This document shows, piece by piece, positions 1 through 11,985 of a stretch of 64,000 nt of DNA. The notes beneath the pieces are model-generated. The model was not told where the DNA came from. It was given only the letters and a program-made list of their open reading frames with translations, and did no database searches. The first letter of the stretch is position 1. Every line of letters starts with the position of its first letter. The DNA comes from Gentiana macrophylla. Lineage: Eukaryota > Streptophyta > Magnoliopsida > Gentianales > Gentianaceae. The translations under genes were made by a program, and so were the position numbers. Where the stretch lies: assembly GCA_026214975.1 (NCBI GenBank), contig CM047806.1:99999832-100063831 (forward strand), read 5' to 3'.

Positions 1-466
1 TGTAAACTTCTATGTAATAATCAGCTAATGCGGCTTTATATAGATACAACAGCCGACTTATGACTCATAGAAACCCTAACCGACATAGTAGACGCGGCAT
101 AATCGATTTCATGTTCCTTAAGGCCTTCGGTTTACCGGACCTAGCCCTCGGTAAACCGGGATGACTTTTCCTCTTTTTCTTCAGCAGGTTTCTTCTTGGA
201 CTTCTTTTACTTGGCCCAACATGCTTACTTTAGTCCTGATCCGATCTCCAATGCTCCAAATTCGGTACATCCTATAAAACACATAAAACGAGGCAAAACA
301 ATACCAAATCTTCGAGAAAATGACACAGATGCAGAATTACGATCCTGGAAACATACACATAGCATTTAACACATATTCCATATAATAATGACCCTATTTA
401 TCATCTCTTGAGCAGAATTTGGGGTGAATAAAGGCATAATTAATGGTACTATTTAGGGCGTTATCA
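1..466 (-). mobile_element. E1: 3' LTR (partial) of a minus-strand Athila/Tat-like Gypsy element
   Basis: On the minus strand the LTR starts at 466 with TGATAACGCC, directly preceded by a purine tract read from 480 to 467 (AAGTGGGGGTAG). That makes it a 3' LTR with its interior to the right. It is cut by the window start. A TATA-like site lies at 35-43 on the minus strand. About 100 bp upstream of it, at 126-165, are mirrored copies of CGGTTTACCG / CGGTAAACCG. About 310 bp of this LTR reappear in opposite orientation at 63687-64000. Family placement rests on the purine tract, on the GCTCGGGACGATCAAAAGCT signature beside it, and on the envelope-like ORF further right. Confidence 0.8.
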
Positions 467-1229
467 ACTACCCCCACTTAGCTTTTGATCGTCCCGAGCA
501 AAAAGGCGAAAAGAAAACGGCATCCTGATCAGTATACAAGTTAATTAAAAAAAATATACTTCACAAAGTCAAGATCAAGATCATGCCACTCATATCCATT
601 AGTAACGCATTAAACACTATTCACATCATGAGCCAATGTGTGTGTGCAATAACTTTCGCAACCGCTTAGTAATGCAGACAATCTCACATTATGTCAACCC
701 GTAGTCGAACTAACCAGTCTCAAACATGTTATTTATTAATTGAATTAGATGTCAAGGCGGATCGAGAACCGAGTATTACTCTTAGGCTTGCGCTTTAGGT
801 CTTTGCAAAGTCGTATGCCTTACGCCCATCGACACAATTTTTGCCAAAGAGATTATAGATGTATATATTTTCAATGCACTTTTCTTTCTTGGCGGGTGAA
901 CTCTCATTGATTTATCTATCCTAACGGTCTCACTCTTGATAAACTACCGAATCCAAATTCCTTTGCCTTTATAAGTGTTGGTGAAACATAATTCGGGATA
1001 AAGCCACGGTCAACTCTAGTCAAAGCAATATGCTATCGACTACACAAAGAAGGAAAGTGAGTTATACGTGCTTAAAATGGTGGCTCATAACGAATATGCG
1101 CTTAATACGCCACTACTTGTATGGCACTTACTTTTACATGTCCATCGTGGAACAAAGATGAAGTCAATTAACTCAAAAAAGATCAAAGATATCATATTTT
1201 TTGAAAATTTCGTTGAAATGAGTCAAAGT
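467..1229 (-). mobile_element. E1: 3' non-coding interior with polypurine tract
   Basis: This is the stretch between the E1 3' LTR and the E2 insertion. The polypurine tract is at 467-480 (minus strand). No coding frame is visible. It reads as the untranslated 3' region normal for Athila/Tat elements. The last five bases (1225-1229, AAAGT) are the left copy of the E2 target-site duplication, and the E1 interior resumes after 10448. Confidence 0.75.
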
Positions 1230-3033
1230 TGTTAGGTGTAGTGCCTGAAAGACAATTATCTAATTGTTTTAGGATAGAATTAATAATTCATCTTATTATA
1301 TGCATGTATGCTTATAATTAAGACATTACCGAAAACCCATGTGTACCTCGTTTATGTAATCATATAACTCGAAGTGTATGGCTATACACAAGAGGATTGA
1401 GTTAGTGAGATGTACTTAAAATTAACTTAGTCCGTAGCGTTGATTAATCGAGTTCGGGTCTCATTATTTATTTGCTAATAATGCGCTCGAGAACACTTTT
1501 AGTGTGATAGCTTTATCCGGATTTATCGGTAATAGGTACCTAGTGGGGCATTTATATATGATGATAATCATATGAAATTTGACCGATTTAATTTGAGTTC
1601 TTGATATAATTCCGTGTCGAGAAGTCTTATCGAATCACAAGATGATCATATATGGATTAATCTCAATCCTGAAGTGATCACATACAACTGCTTAGACTAG
1701 GGTTGGGTTTGGTGTGTTAGTAAGGATCACTTCGCAGTATGTGGTCCAACACTTCTCGTTGGCTCTGTTCTGGGATGAGTGAGTAATCTGTGTTGTCACA
1801 GATATGGAATCCATTCCTTCCCTCGGGAAGTAGACAGACAGTTCTCTTATTTGTTAACCCTAGAAACTGATCGATGGGCCCAGTTCATATCATATTGGTT
1901 ATGAACTAATTGATCACTAGGGGGTTAATGGTAAATAAGGATAATATATTTCGAGAAGGGTTTACGGAAATATCCCGAATCGAAGTGAACAGTCTATAGA
2001 GGATTTATCCGTATATAATGATTATATCAGTGGACACCTTATGACTCATAGGTGAGTGTAAGTTTATATCTATATTCAGCAGAGTTCAGTTTCGGATTTA
2101 TGGTGGTGTAATCCCGGAATTAATAGATTAAATATAATTGTTCAGTCTGACGAATAATTTAATTTAATTTATTGTAGCTACTGAATATGGGTCCATGGTC
2201 CCCGACATGGCTCATAATATAGCATATACGATTTCTCGTCGTTTCACCTCAATTGTAATTAAATAGTTGGATTGGACTATTTAATTGATATGTGATTAAT
2301 TGTTTAGTTGGACTAGATAATTAAATACACGGAAAAGAGTTTTTTTGTGGACTCGGCTCAATGTGTCAAAAAATGCGCATGGACTTTTATTTATTAAGGT
2401 GGGGCGCATTTTATCATTAAATAATTAGAGAGAGATTAGTTTTCTTGGATAATTATTTAATGTGTGATTTATCTTTTATTTGTTAATTGATAATTCATGG
2501 AATATTAGATAATAATATGATTTATCCTAATTTGTTTGGGATAATTATTTTATTTATCTCTTATTTTGGAATAAGGATTAATCTAATAATTATCTCTTAA
2601 TTATTAAATCCTTGGAGGACAAGGATTACTCTCCTGTATAAAAAGTGTTCTCCCAAGCCTTATGACATGTACAATTTTCGTAATATTGGAAGTAATTGAG
2701 CAAGATTTTTCGGCTCTTTTACTTGGGTTCGAGGTTTAGAAAAACTTCAGGTTTTTCTAAGGTAGCATATCGAGGAGGTCCGGCGGCTTGAAACACCATC
2801 CACCCGGTGGTGCTTGGAGACACACGTTGGAAGACTGTGGCTTCTCATCTAGCTTGGATCTTGGATTGAAGATTGTTCTTTGATTTTATTCACAATAAAC
2901 TGGTAAGCAATCTAACCCCTTTGTAGGTTAGATCTATTTATTTTATGTATTTTGGTTGACTAGATCTAGATCTATACTATTCCGCTGCGTGATCGGGTGG
3001 ATCTTGATCCATCCGACGATATTACATCTAACA
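1230..3033 (+). repeat. E2 5' LTR
   Basis: It begins TGTTAGGTGTAG and ends ATCTAACA, immediately before the primer-binding site. It matches 8637-10443 over its whole length with scattered substitutions and short indels. A TATA-like site is at 2635-2645. A tight inverted motif, CATCCACCCGGTGGTG, follows at about 2798-2813 and is kept, with one change, in the 3' copy. Confidence 0.92.
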
Positions 3034-3035
3034 AG

Positions 3036-3048
3036 TGGTATCAGAGCC
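3036..3048 (+). promoter_or_regulatory. E2 primer-binding site (tRNA-iMet type)
   Basis: TGGTATCAGAGCC lies two bases after the 5' LTR end and is complementary to the 3' end of plant initiator methionine tRNA. It would prime minus-strand DNA synthesis. Confidence 0.93.
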
Positions 3049-6000
3049 TTTGATCTATCAATCAAAGTATGTAAATTTTAGATCTAAGTAGTGGAATAGC
3101 ATGTGTAAATTGCTTTATTTTCTTTCTTTTTTTATGAATCGAAAATATCATGATTGTACGCTTGTGATTGTTGTGGTTGAAGAGATGGATTGGGGTTGGT
3201 ATTGTTTACCCGTAGATCTATTTTGTAGCTCTCTTGTTTAGTAACAATTGAGCATAGGATTTGTTTTTTTATTTAATGTCAATCGAAAATTATGTTTAAA
3301 AGTTGCATCTTTTATGGTAATTTTGTTGTTCTGGGCTCGAAATATGAAGATCTTGTTGAAAAGATGAAGATCAAAGCGAAACCCAAGGTATGAACGAGGA
3401 GAAACAGCTAAAACCTGTTTTTAAATTAAAAATCTGCTACAGGACTTTCTCTTGGCACGCTGAAAAGCGTCGCTATAAGTCTGTTTTTTTTTTTATAAAC
3501 TAGCATCCGGCTAGGGTTTGCAGCGGCTGTATATATTTTTTTTATATATATAATTTTTTTTTATCAAATCTGCCATCATTGGCAGAAAATCAAAATAATA
3601 ATAATTTTCTGGAATAAATTTTTTTTGACGCATGACAAAAAAAAAATTTAAAAAGGTTTCATTTAATTATAATAAATTGGTTTTATTTAATTAAAAAGTC
3701 TTTCTCCTCTCGGGTCTTCGTGGCTCGTGATCCGGCGGTTCGAGCTCAAGATTCGAAGTTCATGACTCGAAGATTAGATTAAGTTTTTACTTTTTCTTAG
3801 AAAATAGGTTAGTCGGGGGTACCAATGATCCATCTCGGTGTTTATTTTTCCGTTATTTTTTCGTGTATGATCGAAAATTGTATGATATAACCAGAAATTA
3901 CCATGACATGCATCACATCTTGATTCCACTCCAATGCAAACATGTAGCTAGTTTGTTTCGAATAAATTAGACATGTATAACTCGTATAATTAGTTTAAAG
4001 GCTTATTTAATTAATATGTGGTAGTTAATAAATAAGTAACTAATTATAAAAACCGAGGAACCGGGTTTTGTCAATCGTTACGATTTTAGTGATGGATTCT
4101 CGGTGAATCCCACTTAGATAAATCGTTGAGTTTTCGGTGAACCCACCTTAAACAGAAACGAGATTGCGCTTTGGTTGACAATTTAGAAATCGGAAAATCT
4201 AAGTACATGGGTTCGGAAATGGTCTAACCATGGTTGGGCGAGTTCAACCGATCTTCGCTTAATCGACTCCTCCACGCGTGATGATATGCGTTCTGATGAG
4301 TTCGACAAGACTTAGCATAGCCGATAAGCCTTCAGGCTAAGCGGGGCTTCTCTTGCCGGATTGGCTGAAACTATTACATATGTTCCAACGAATAAGATGG
4401 CGTAGGCTTGCCTACATAACCGCCCTGCTCGAGTACTTTGATTTATTGTTTCTCATTGTCAAGGCCGAAACCGTAATTAGTAAACCCACAACTTTTTCAA
4501 AATATTGAGTGGGAGCGGGGAAGGCGACAGCCGACCCCACGGCCTCTACTATAGGTGCAAGCATGTGAGAGAAGGGTGACGCCTCGAGCCACTTTGATTT
4601 CGCCCTCCTACGGATGGTGTTCACCCCTATCAAAATTCAAGGCTTGGTCTCCGAAAGGATAGGATTTTGGGTACTCGTTGAGTCACTGACTGACCCTACG
4701 GCGGCATACTCGGGGCGTACTTTGAGATCTGATATACTAGGTCACACTCTTTATGGATATTTTTGAAATATCTAGGCTAGAAAAGGAAGGTAATCAATGA
4801 TTAAGGTCCGGGATGTCTGATTCCCGTGAGATGTTAGATTCTCGAAGCTTAATCATTGAGAGAGATTGTCTCAGTTTAACCATCACCTCTTTGACCTACC
4901 CTACGGAGGCACTGAGGTGCGAGGTTAAATCCTTGGAATGGTATGATAAACTTTATTTTTAGTTTATAATTCCTAAAATAAAAATCTAGTAGTGAAATTT
5001 TAATTTTGAATTTAACTTTCTGTCATGTTTATTTACAAATTTAATCTCTAGGTTACTAAACTGTTAGTAATAGGACTTCATTAAAAATGTGGAAAGTAAC
5101 AAGTACGTTGTGAATTATCAACAAATGCAGTTAATTTTCGGAAAAGATTTTCTCTTGAGCCTTTAAAAACTTAAGTGACATAGTATAGGCATGTCACGGG
5201 TGTCGCTCGTGTTGAACGAGAGACGACCATACTTAGTTTACAAAAGATGACATCGGACTATCAGAATTCATTTAGTGAATTTTAAAAGTGTAATTACACA
5301 ACAAATTTCTAAATTGAAAAATTGGAAAATCATATACATAAGGCGTTGCTAGTTAGACGGTATTTGGAACCGATAAACTAGTGGGAGCCTTAGCCTTATG
5401 ATTTGTTATTTTTCTGAATCATTAGAAATGTGTAATGGACTGCACAAGAGTTTTTCCATTCATTGGAAAAAAACAAGAATAAAGCGTTACTAGTTAGACA
5501 GTATTTGGAACTGATAAACTAGTGGGAGCTTAGTTCTGGAGATTTTATAATCTTTGAAACATCATGAACACAGTATTGATAGTTAGACAGTATTTGGAAT
5601 CGATAAACTAGTGGGAGCTTAGTTCTGTGGTGATGTTCTAATCTTTGAAAAATCATAAATACTAAGTGTTGCTAGTTAGACGGTATTTGGAACCGATAAA
5701 CTAGTGGGAGCTTTGCTCTTATGATTTGTCGATTAGAAAAATCGAATAGTCCAAGCTAGTAACACTATCATTAGGCGCCCCACGCTTCAAGAGTAGTGTC
5801 TACTCAAGCTGAACCGCAAGTTCAAGACTGTTTCCATCTAAGAAAAGTCGAGAATGGGAAAGAATGTTTATACGTGTTAGTCATCTAAACTAAGTAGTTT
5901 TAAGGCTAAACCTGAAAATTAATAAATTGAAAATCAGAGGATAAGGAAAGTGATTTCGGATCACTGACCAATGCATCCTTGGCAATTTTCTTGAAAGCTA

Positions 6001-8623
6001 AAGTTCTTTGGAAGAACTAGGTAGCTTTGCATTAAACGATAAATAAAATAGACAACGAGCAGTTATTTCAGATAGACTAGTGGGAGTGATATAAGGAAAT
6101 GAATCTCGGATTCAATTTTTTTGAGTATCACAAAAAATTCATTTTCTGTTTTCGGATTCGTTGGAACGAACGTATTCACTTTCAATAGGATAATTTGTTT
6201 GTCTTATTGACGATGAATATAACATTCATAGCACGAACCCAAGACTCGGACTTTTGTTTGATAAAGTCAGAATGACTAAGAAATGCTGAATAGGTATATA
6301 TAACACATCTCAAACAATATAAACGCAAATGGTTTCCGTATTTAGATAAACGCTTCTTTCTATTCTATTAATTAGTGCATATTCCCTAACGACAAGATTT
6401 GTAGACTGGCTTATGGTGATTCCTACCTCCCAGTCAAAGGAACTCTGTCTCAAAGGAACAATGCCTAAGTTTCCTTCCAATCAGGAAAGGGTAATAGATT
6501 TAAAGAAGTGACATAGCTTGTTCATAACAACCTTCGGGACATATGAAAGGTACAAGCTAGTGGGGAGCTTTTCAAGTAGTGACATATTGTCTGATAACTA
6601 CTCAAAACTCCGGTAAGCTTATCCAAAATATTAGGAGGAATCTCGATTTCACGGAGAGATAGAGTATTCTATACTCAGAAATAGGTTATTACGTAGTCTT
6701 CGGGACTGATGCTCGGCCTGCCTCTCAGTGAAATGATTTCACTTTGGGATACACCATAAATTTGCCTTATATAGTTATTGATGTGCTACGATACGCTGCT
6801 GAACTCATTTAAGATATTGGTTGCAAAATAACGGTTGTAATGAAAAACCGAGAAGTCTACCTAAAAGATGCCTACGCATTTGTGGATAAGGAGTGAATTC
6901 GGTTCACCCCACTTCCATAAATACAGACATTTAGCATTTAGTGCTTGAAGGTAGGACTGGAAATTTTACGTACGCGTTCATGTCATGAAATATCTTAATG
7001 CATTGAGTAAAGGTTGGTTATAAAACTCGTAAAATCAGATAATGACGGTTATACTGTCAAACTCGGTCTGATAGAGTCTATAAATAACAACCTTAGATCT
7101 TGAAGTATTTGTACTCAAGATGTTACTAACTGATTTGTTCAGTCCACATCCAACACCGGGAGTTGGTGGTAACACTAATAAAAACTACTAAACTATATCA
7201 GTATATCAATCCACCCAGAACACACTGGGAGTATGGTTTGTCCATTACCCATTGCAGGACCTTATGGTCTATACGGAAGATTGATGACCTATAGTCCTTT
7301 GTGGGCTGTATAGGATCCTGATCATAGAGGTTGGTTTAAAATCCATAACCCCGTGAATGGAGTTTGATACTCCAGTTCTGTTGAAACTCTTGTAGAACCA
7401 CCTGAGTATCTCAGGCCCAGTGGGAGTAATTGGAACTACACGGAGAAGAGTCGAATGAATAGGAAGTTTAACTTTCAACGCAAAGCTGAGAAAAATTTAG
7501 GGGTGATTCCCTAAACGGTAGAGAGTTAACCAGACCGTGATCTCTCTTACCACTCAATCTTGCTTGATTTCGTCATAAAGCAGGAAATAGGAGTGATTCC
7601 CTAAGACTTCCTTGCCAAACAACGGAATCTGAATTCATTCAGAATAGAAGGGTTTTAGAAAAGAACAAATAACGGATTCATTACAAAGCAGAAAATAGGG
7701 GTGATTCCCAAAGACCTTTTTGCGAGACTAACGGTATCTTAATTTATTCAGGAAGAACCTTTGGCAGGATGCCTGCTATAGCTTATATCCTTTGGGGATT
7801 AAAGCAAACCTCTAGGTCATTTCAAAGTCACATATCTTAATATGTGGACTTGACCAGAATGTTGATAAGTTTTTCGTAGACTGGCATCAATATTAGTAAA
7901 GTAGTATGTAGATTAGTGTTTATGAATGGTAACACTGAAACAGTTGGAAACAACATGGGTGTGTTATCTGAAGTCAGAGTCTGACATGCCATCGGGATTC
8001 ATTCTAAAGGATTTGATTCGCTCAAATCCACGAGAATCGATCATTGGCAATCCCATCCATTCACCTGGTTAAGATATTCTTGCATTTATGCAGCATTCAA
8101 CGATGTAGTCTACCCTACCTCTCAGGAGTGATTATCTAAACTCGTAGATGAATACTAAATGGGATGTTTAGTGAATCCTCAAGTATCTTCGGAGAATGAG
8201 GAATAATATGCTAGTATATTCAGTGCAAACTAGAATATAAGTGATAACGCTGATTCGACTTTATGTCGAATTAAGAAAGCTCGTTAAGTCGATATCGTCC
8301 CTCAATGTTGGCTCAACAAAGATATTGAAATCGTACCACGGATTAGATGGAAAGACGACGTTTCGATCCCAACGATTGACTCAAGCCGACAACCTACCCG
8401 ATCAAGTACCAAGTCACATGGTGTTCGATTTTAAATGCGTGCCGGGTCACCGACCTACCCTACGGCGGCAAACTCCGGCGTGCTTGGAAACGTGAATTAC
8501 TAAGATACGCTTGGAGGTATGACACTTGGGGATATGTCTCACTTGTTTTGAGCAAGTGGGAGAATGTTGTAGATATAGATATAAAGGGTGTGCTCTAAAA
8601 CAATTAATCAACTTGCCTTTCGT
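3049..8623 (+). mobile_element. E2 non-coding interior
   Basis: 5.6 kb without coding signal on either strand. It holds families of short repeats instead: four tandem units at 5345-5725 (listed separately); a GACC(TA)CCCTACGG(C/A)GGCA phrase near 4690, 4896 and 8448; and a GGTGATTCCC phrase near 7501, 7593 and 7697. AGTGGGAG or near variants recur near 5391, 5530, 5612, 5703, 6083, 6556, 7421, 8553 and 8626, and resemble the element's own polypurine tract. Short open frames here are scattered and have no recognised domain. Confidence 0.8.
5345..5725 (+). repeat. E2 tandem repeats, four imperfect units
   Basis: Units start near 5345, 5484, 5573 and 5664 (spacings about 139, 89 and 91 bp). Each contains CTAGTTAGAC(G/A)GTATTTGG, then CGATAAACTAGTGGGAGC or a one-base variant. 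The core of about 50 bp is well kept while the spacer varies. The final purine-rich part resembles the polypurine tract at 8624-8636. Confidence 0.85.
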
Positions 8624-8636
8624 GCAAGTGGGAGAT
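8624..8636 (+). promoter_or_regulatory. E2 polypurine tract
   Basis: GCAAGTGGGAGAT directly abuts the 3' LTR and would prime plus-strand synthesis. A second, near-identical AAGTGGGAGAATG lies about 70 bp upstream, near 8553. Confidence 0.88.
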
Positions 8637-10443
8637 TGCTAGGTGTAGTGCCCAAAAGACAATTATCTAATTGTTTTAGGACGGAATTAATAATTCATCT
8701 TATTATATGCATGTATGCTTATAATTAAGACACTACTGAAAACCCTAAGTACCTCGTTTATGTAATCACATAACTCAGTGTATGGCTATACACAAGAGGA
8801 TTGAGTTAGTGAGATGTAATTAAAATTAACTTAGTCCGTAGCGTTGATTAATCTGAGTTCGGGTCTCATGATTAATTTGCTAATAATGCACCCGAATACT
8901 TTATGTGTGATGTCTTATCCGGATTGTCGGTAATAGGGTACCTAGTTGGGCATATATATATATGATGATAATCATATAGAAATTTGGACCGATTTGATTT
9001 GAGTTCTCGATATAATTCATAATCGAAAGTCTTATCGAATCACAAGATGATCATATATGGATTAATCTCAATCCTGAAGTGATCACGCATAACCGCTTAG
9101 ACTAGGGTTGGGTTTGATGTGTTAGTAAGGATCACTTCAGCATGTGGTCCAACACTTCTCGTTGGCTCTATTCTCGGGATGAGTGAGTAGTCTGCGGCTT
9201 TATCACGAGATATGGAATCCATTCCTTCCCTCGGGAAGTAGACAGACAGTTCCCTTATTTGTTAACCATAAAAAATGATCGATGGGCCCAGTTCATATCA
9301 TATTGGTTATGAACTAATTGATCACTAAGGGGCTAATGGTAAATAAGGATAATATATTTCGAAAAGGGTTTACGAAAATATCCCGAATCAAAGTGAACAG
9401 TCTATGGAGGATTTATCCGTATGTAATGATTATATCAGTGGACACCTTATGACTCATAGGTTAGTGTAAGTTTATACCTATATTTAGTAGAGTTCAGTTT
9501 CGGGTTTATGGTGGTGTAATCCCGGAATTAATAGATTGAATATAATTGTTCGATCCGATTTAATAATTTGATATAATTTATTGTAGCTACTGAATATGGG
9601 TCCATGGTCCCCGACGTGGCTCCTAATATAGCATATACGATTTCTCGTCGTTTCACCTCAATTATAATTAAATAGTTGGATTGGACTATTTAATTGATAT
9701 GTGGATTAATTGATTAGTTGGACTAGATAATTAAATACACGGAAAAGAGTTTTTTCGTGGACTCGGCCCAATGTGTCAAAAAATGCGCATGGACTTTTAT
9801 TTATTAAGGTGGGGCGCATTTTATCATTAAATAATTAGAGAGAAATTAGTTTTCTTGGATAATTATTTAATGTGTGATTTATCTTTTATTTTTTAATTGA
9901 TAATTCATGGAATATTAGATAATCATATGATTTATCATAATTAGTTTGGGATAATTATTTTATTTATCTTTTATTTTGGAATAAGGATTATTCTAATAAT
10001 TATCTCTTAATTATTAAATCCTTGGAGGACAAGGATTACTCTCCCATATAAAGAGAGTTCTCCCAAGCCTTATGACATATACAATTTTCGAAATATTGGA
10101 AGTAATTGAGCAAGATTTTTCGGCTCTTTTACTTGGGTTCGAGTTTTAGAAAAACTTCGGGTTTTTCTAAGGTAGCATATCGAGGAGGTCCGGTGGCTTG
10201 AAACACCATCCACCTGGTGGTGCTTGGAGACACACGTTGGAAGACTGTGGCTTCTCATCTAGCTTGGATCTTGGATTGAAGATTGTTCTTGGAGTTTATT
10301 CACCATAAACTGGTAAGCAATCTAACCCCCTCGTAGGTTAGATCTATTTATTTTATGTATTTTGGTTGACTAGATCTAGATCTATATAATTCTGCTGCGT
10401 GATCGGGTGGATCTTGATCCATCCGACGATATTACATCTTACA
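8637..10443 (+). repeat. E2 3' LTR
   Basis: It begins TGCTAGGTGTAG and ends ATCTTACA. It matches the 5' LTR throughout with small substitutions and indels. A TATA-like site is at 10045-10053. It is followed by AAAGT, the right copy of the target duplication, after which E1 resumes. Confidence 0.92.
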
Positions 10444-10448
10444 AAAGT

Positions 10449-10883
10449 CTATGTGGTGAATAATGCATCAAAGAGAATCAAGTTAATCACATAATTCACG
10501 GAATATAATGCTAAGAAGCTAGGTGACGTCCCGTACCCCCCACTTAATCGAAACATTGTCCCCAATGTGTAAGATGTAAAAAATTAAAACAAAAAGGAAC
10601 TTAGCATCGTTAAGGTTGGAGCCAAAGAAGAATTGGATCGTCTTATAATTCATCGGGCTCATGTAAGTAGTCTGCGAATAATCTGTACTAAGTAACGCAA
10701 ACAAACCAAGAAGAATAGTGGTGACAAGAAATCGATGATAAAATTGCGGCAGTAAAATAAATAACTCCAAACAATTTAAGCCGACAAAATCATCATATGA
10801 ATAAAATTCTGCTACACGTACTAGATAGGAAATAAAATAAAAATAAGAAAATGGAAAATAACAACAATGAAAAGAATGAAAAA
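10449..10883 (-). mobile_element. E1 interior, non-coding 3' of the envelope-like ORF
   Basis: E1 resumes here after E2. The text around 10540-10575 (CCCCCCACTTAATCG, then a phrase that reads ATTGGGGACAATGTTTCG on the minus strand) is the kind of sequence found downstream of Athila/Tat coding regions. I see no gene. Confidence 0.55.
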
Positions 10884-11985
10884 CTAGTCCTCCTCAGAAT
10901 AATCCTCCCAGTCATCTCTAGGCTTAAAACCAGGAGGTGGTGCAAAACTTGAGGCAGCAGCGGCGGAAGAGGAAGCTCCGTGACGTGGGGCAGTCCTAGG
11001 TGGTGGGGTCGATGGAGGAATGCCAAAGAAGTCTATAATCCTATCCATTTTGCGATGCACGCACTCGCAATCTCTTTAGAATGTTCCTCCAACTAAGCTC
11101 TCTCGAGTCCGGGTGCTCCGAGGACCGGAGTATGCTCCCTCTCAGCTCTCTGACCAACCCATCTCGGTACTCGTTGAACCAACTACGAACTGATCATCGG
11201 CTCAGGGTCTTCCCAATATTCGCTAATGAGAAATTTCACCCCGTCCTCAAGAGCAAACATGTCAATCATCGGCCCATATGGCAACTGCTCTCGCTCAGAC
11301 GTAGTTGCAATATCATGTATGTGGCTATGCATCAGTAGACCGTTGTTGATTGGAGATACCTGCTCCAGATAGAACATCAACTCCGCCCTCTTCATTGTAA
11401 CAGACCGTATGCTTGGTCGGTCGAAAGCGAGCACAAGCAAATTGGTTGACCATCTTCCGATCCCAAGATAATTCACTTTCCAGGAAGATGGTGGGGGCTC
11501 CCATAGGGTTGCACTTCTATTGAACCCCAAAGTAATCAGCTATCATCTGCATCCTCTCAAGATCTTCAACATTGGTCGAGGATGTGTACTCGTCTAGGCC
11601 CATTGGTGGGTTACGAACCCTAAAATGTACATTGATCTACTCAATCAACAAATCAACCCTAACACCATGGACCATTGCAAATGTAGCTCCTGGGTTGTGC
11701 GAAAGATAAGCATAGAATTCTCGCACCACTGTAGCATTGAATTGGCCTGGTGCCTCTGCCATATCCAAAATGTCCTGTACTTTTAGGGCTCATGGAAAGA
11801 TCGAACCTCAATCCTTTAAATCCATGCCGCACTCATGGCTAACAAACCGGCCGTTCCAGTGTCCTCTGAGCGACTCATAAATCTCAAGTGAATCAAATTG
11901 CTCAACCCCGTCAATTAAGGGGTTGGCCTCTCCGTATACAAACTATTGACCACTCGGACGACGTGTGATCCGGCTACGTTTAGGA
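10884..11985 (-). pseudogene. E1 envelope-like / plant transposon-protein-domain ORF, broken
   Basis: Reading on the minus strand, an ATG near 11985 opens with MGPKRSR. After several stops and at least one frameshift the gene ends at a stop at 10884-10886. Visible blocks are a REFYAYL segment, a central AELMFYLEQ...INNGLLMHSHI helix region, and a proline-rich C-terminus ending DDWEDYSEED. This order matches the putative plant transposon protein domain (Pfam PF20167 type) of Athila-like retroelements, often called envelope-like because it lies between pol and the 3' LTR. Its position just upstream of the 3' LTR fits. The molecular role of this family is not established. At least five in-frame stops make it non-functional. 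Confidence is moderate because the assignment is from recalled family pattern only. Confidence 0.65.

Larger units (their letters stand above)
1230..10443 (+). mobile_element. E2: complete non-autonomous LTR retrotransposon (LARD-like, Copia-type signals)
   Basis: A 9.2-kb element with two LTRs of 1804 and 1807 bp, a tRNA-iMet primer-binding site, a polypurine tract and a perfect 5-bp target duplication, AAAGT (1225-1229 and 10444-10448). The 5.6-kb interior contains no recognisable gag, protease, integrase or RT, and no frame longer than about 85 codons, so movement would depend on proteins from another element. The primer site TGGTATCAGAGCC and tract GCAAGTGGGAGAT are Copia-like, which is the only family evidence. 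It inserted into the 3' non-coding region of E1. The term LARD (large retrotransposon derivative) fits the architecture. Confidence 0.9.

Noticed and set aside
5345..5725. Possible CRISPR-like or satellite array
   Set aside because: There are only four imperfect units with spacings of 89-139 bp inside a retrotransposon in plant DNA, so a local tandem repeat is the better description.
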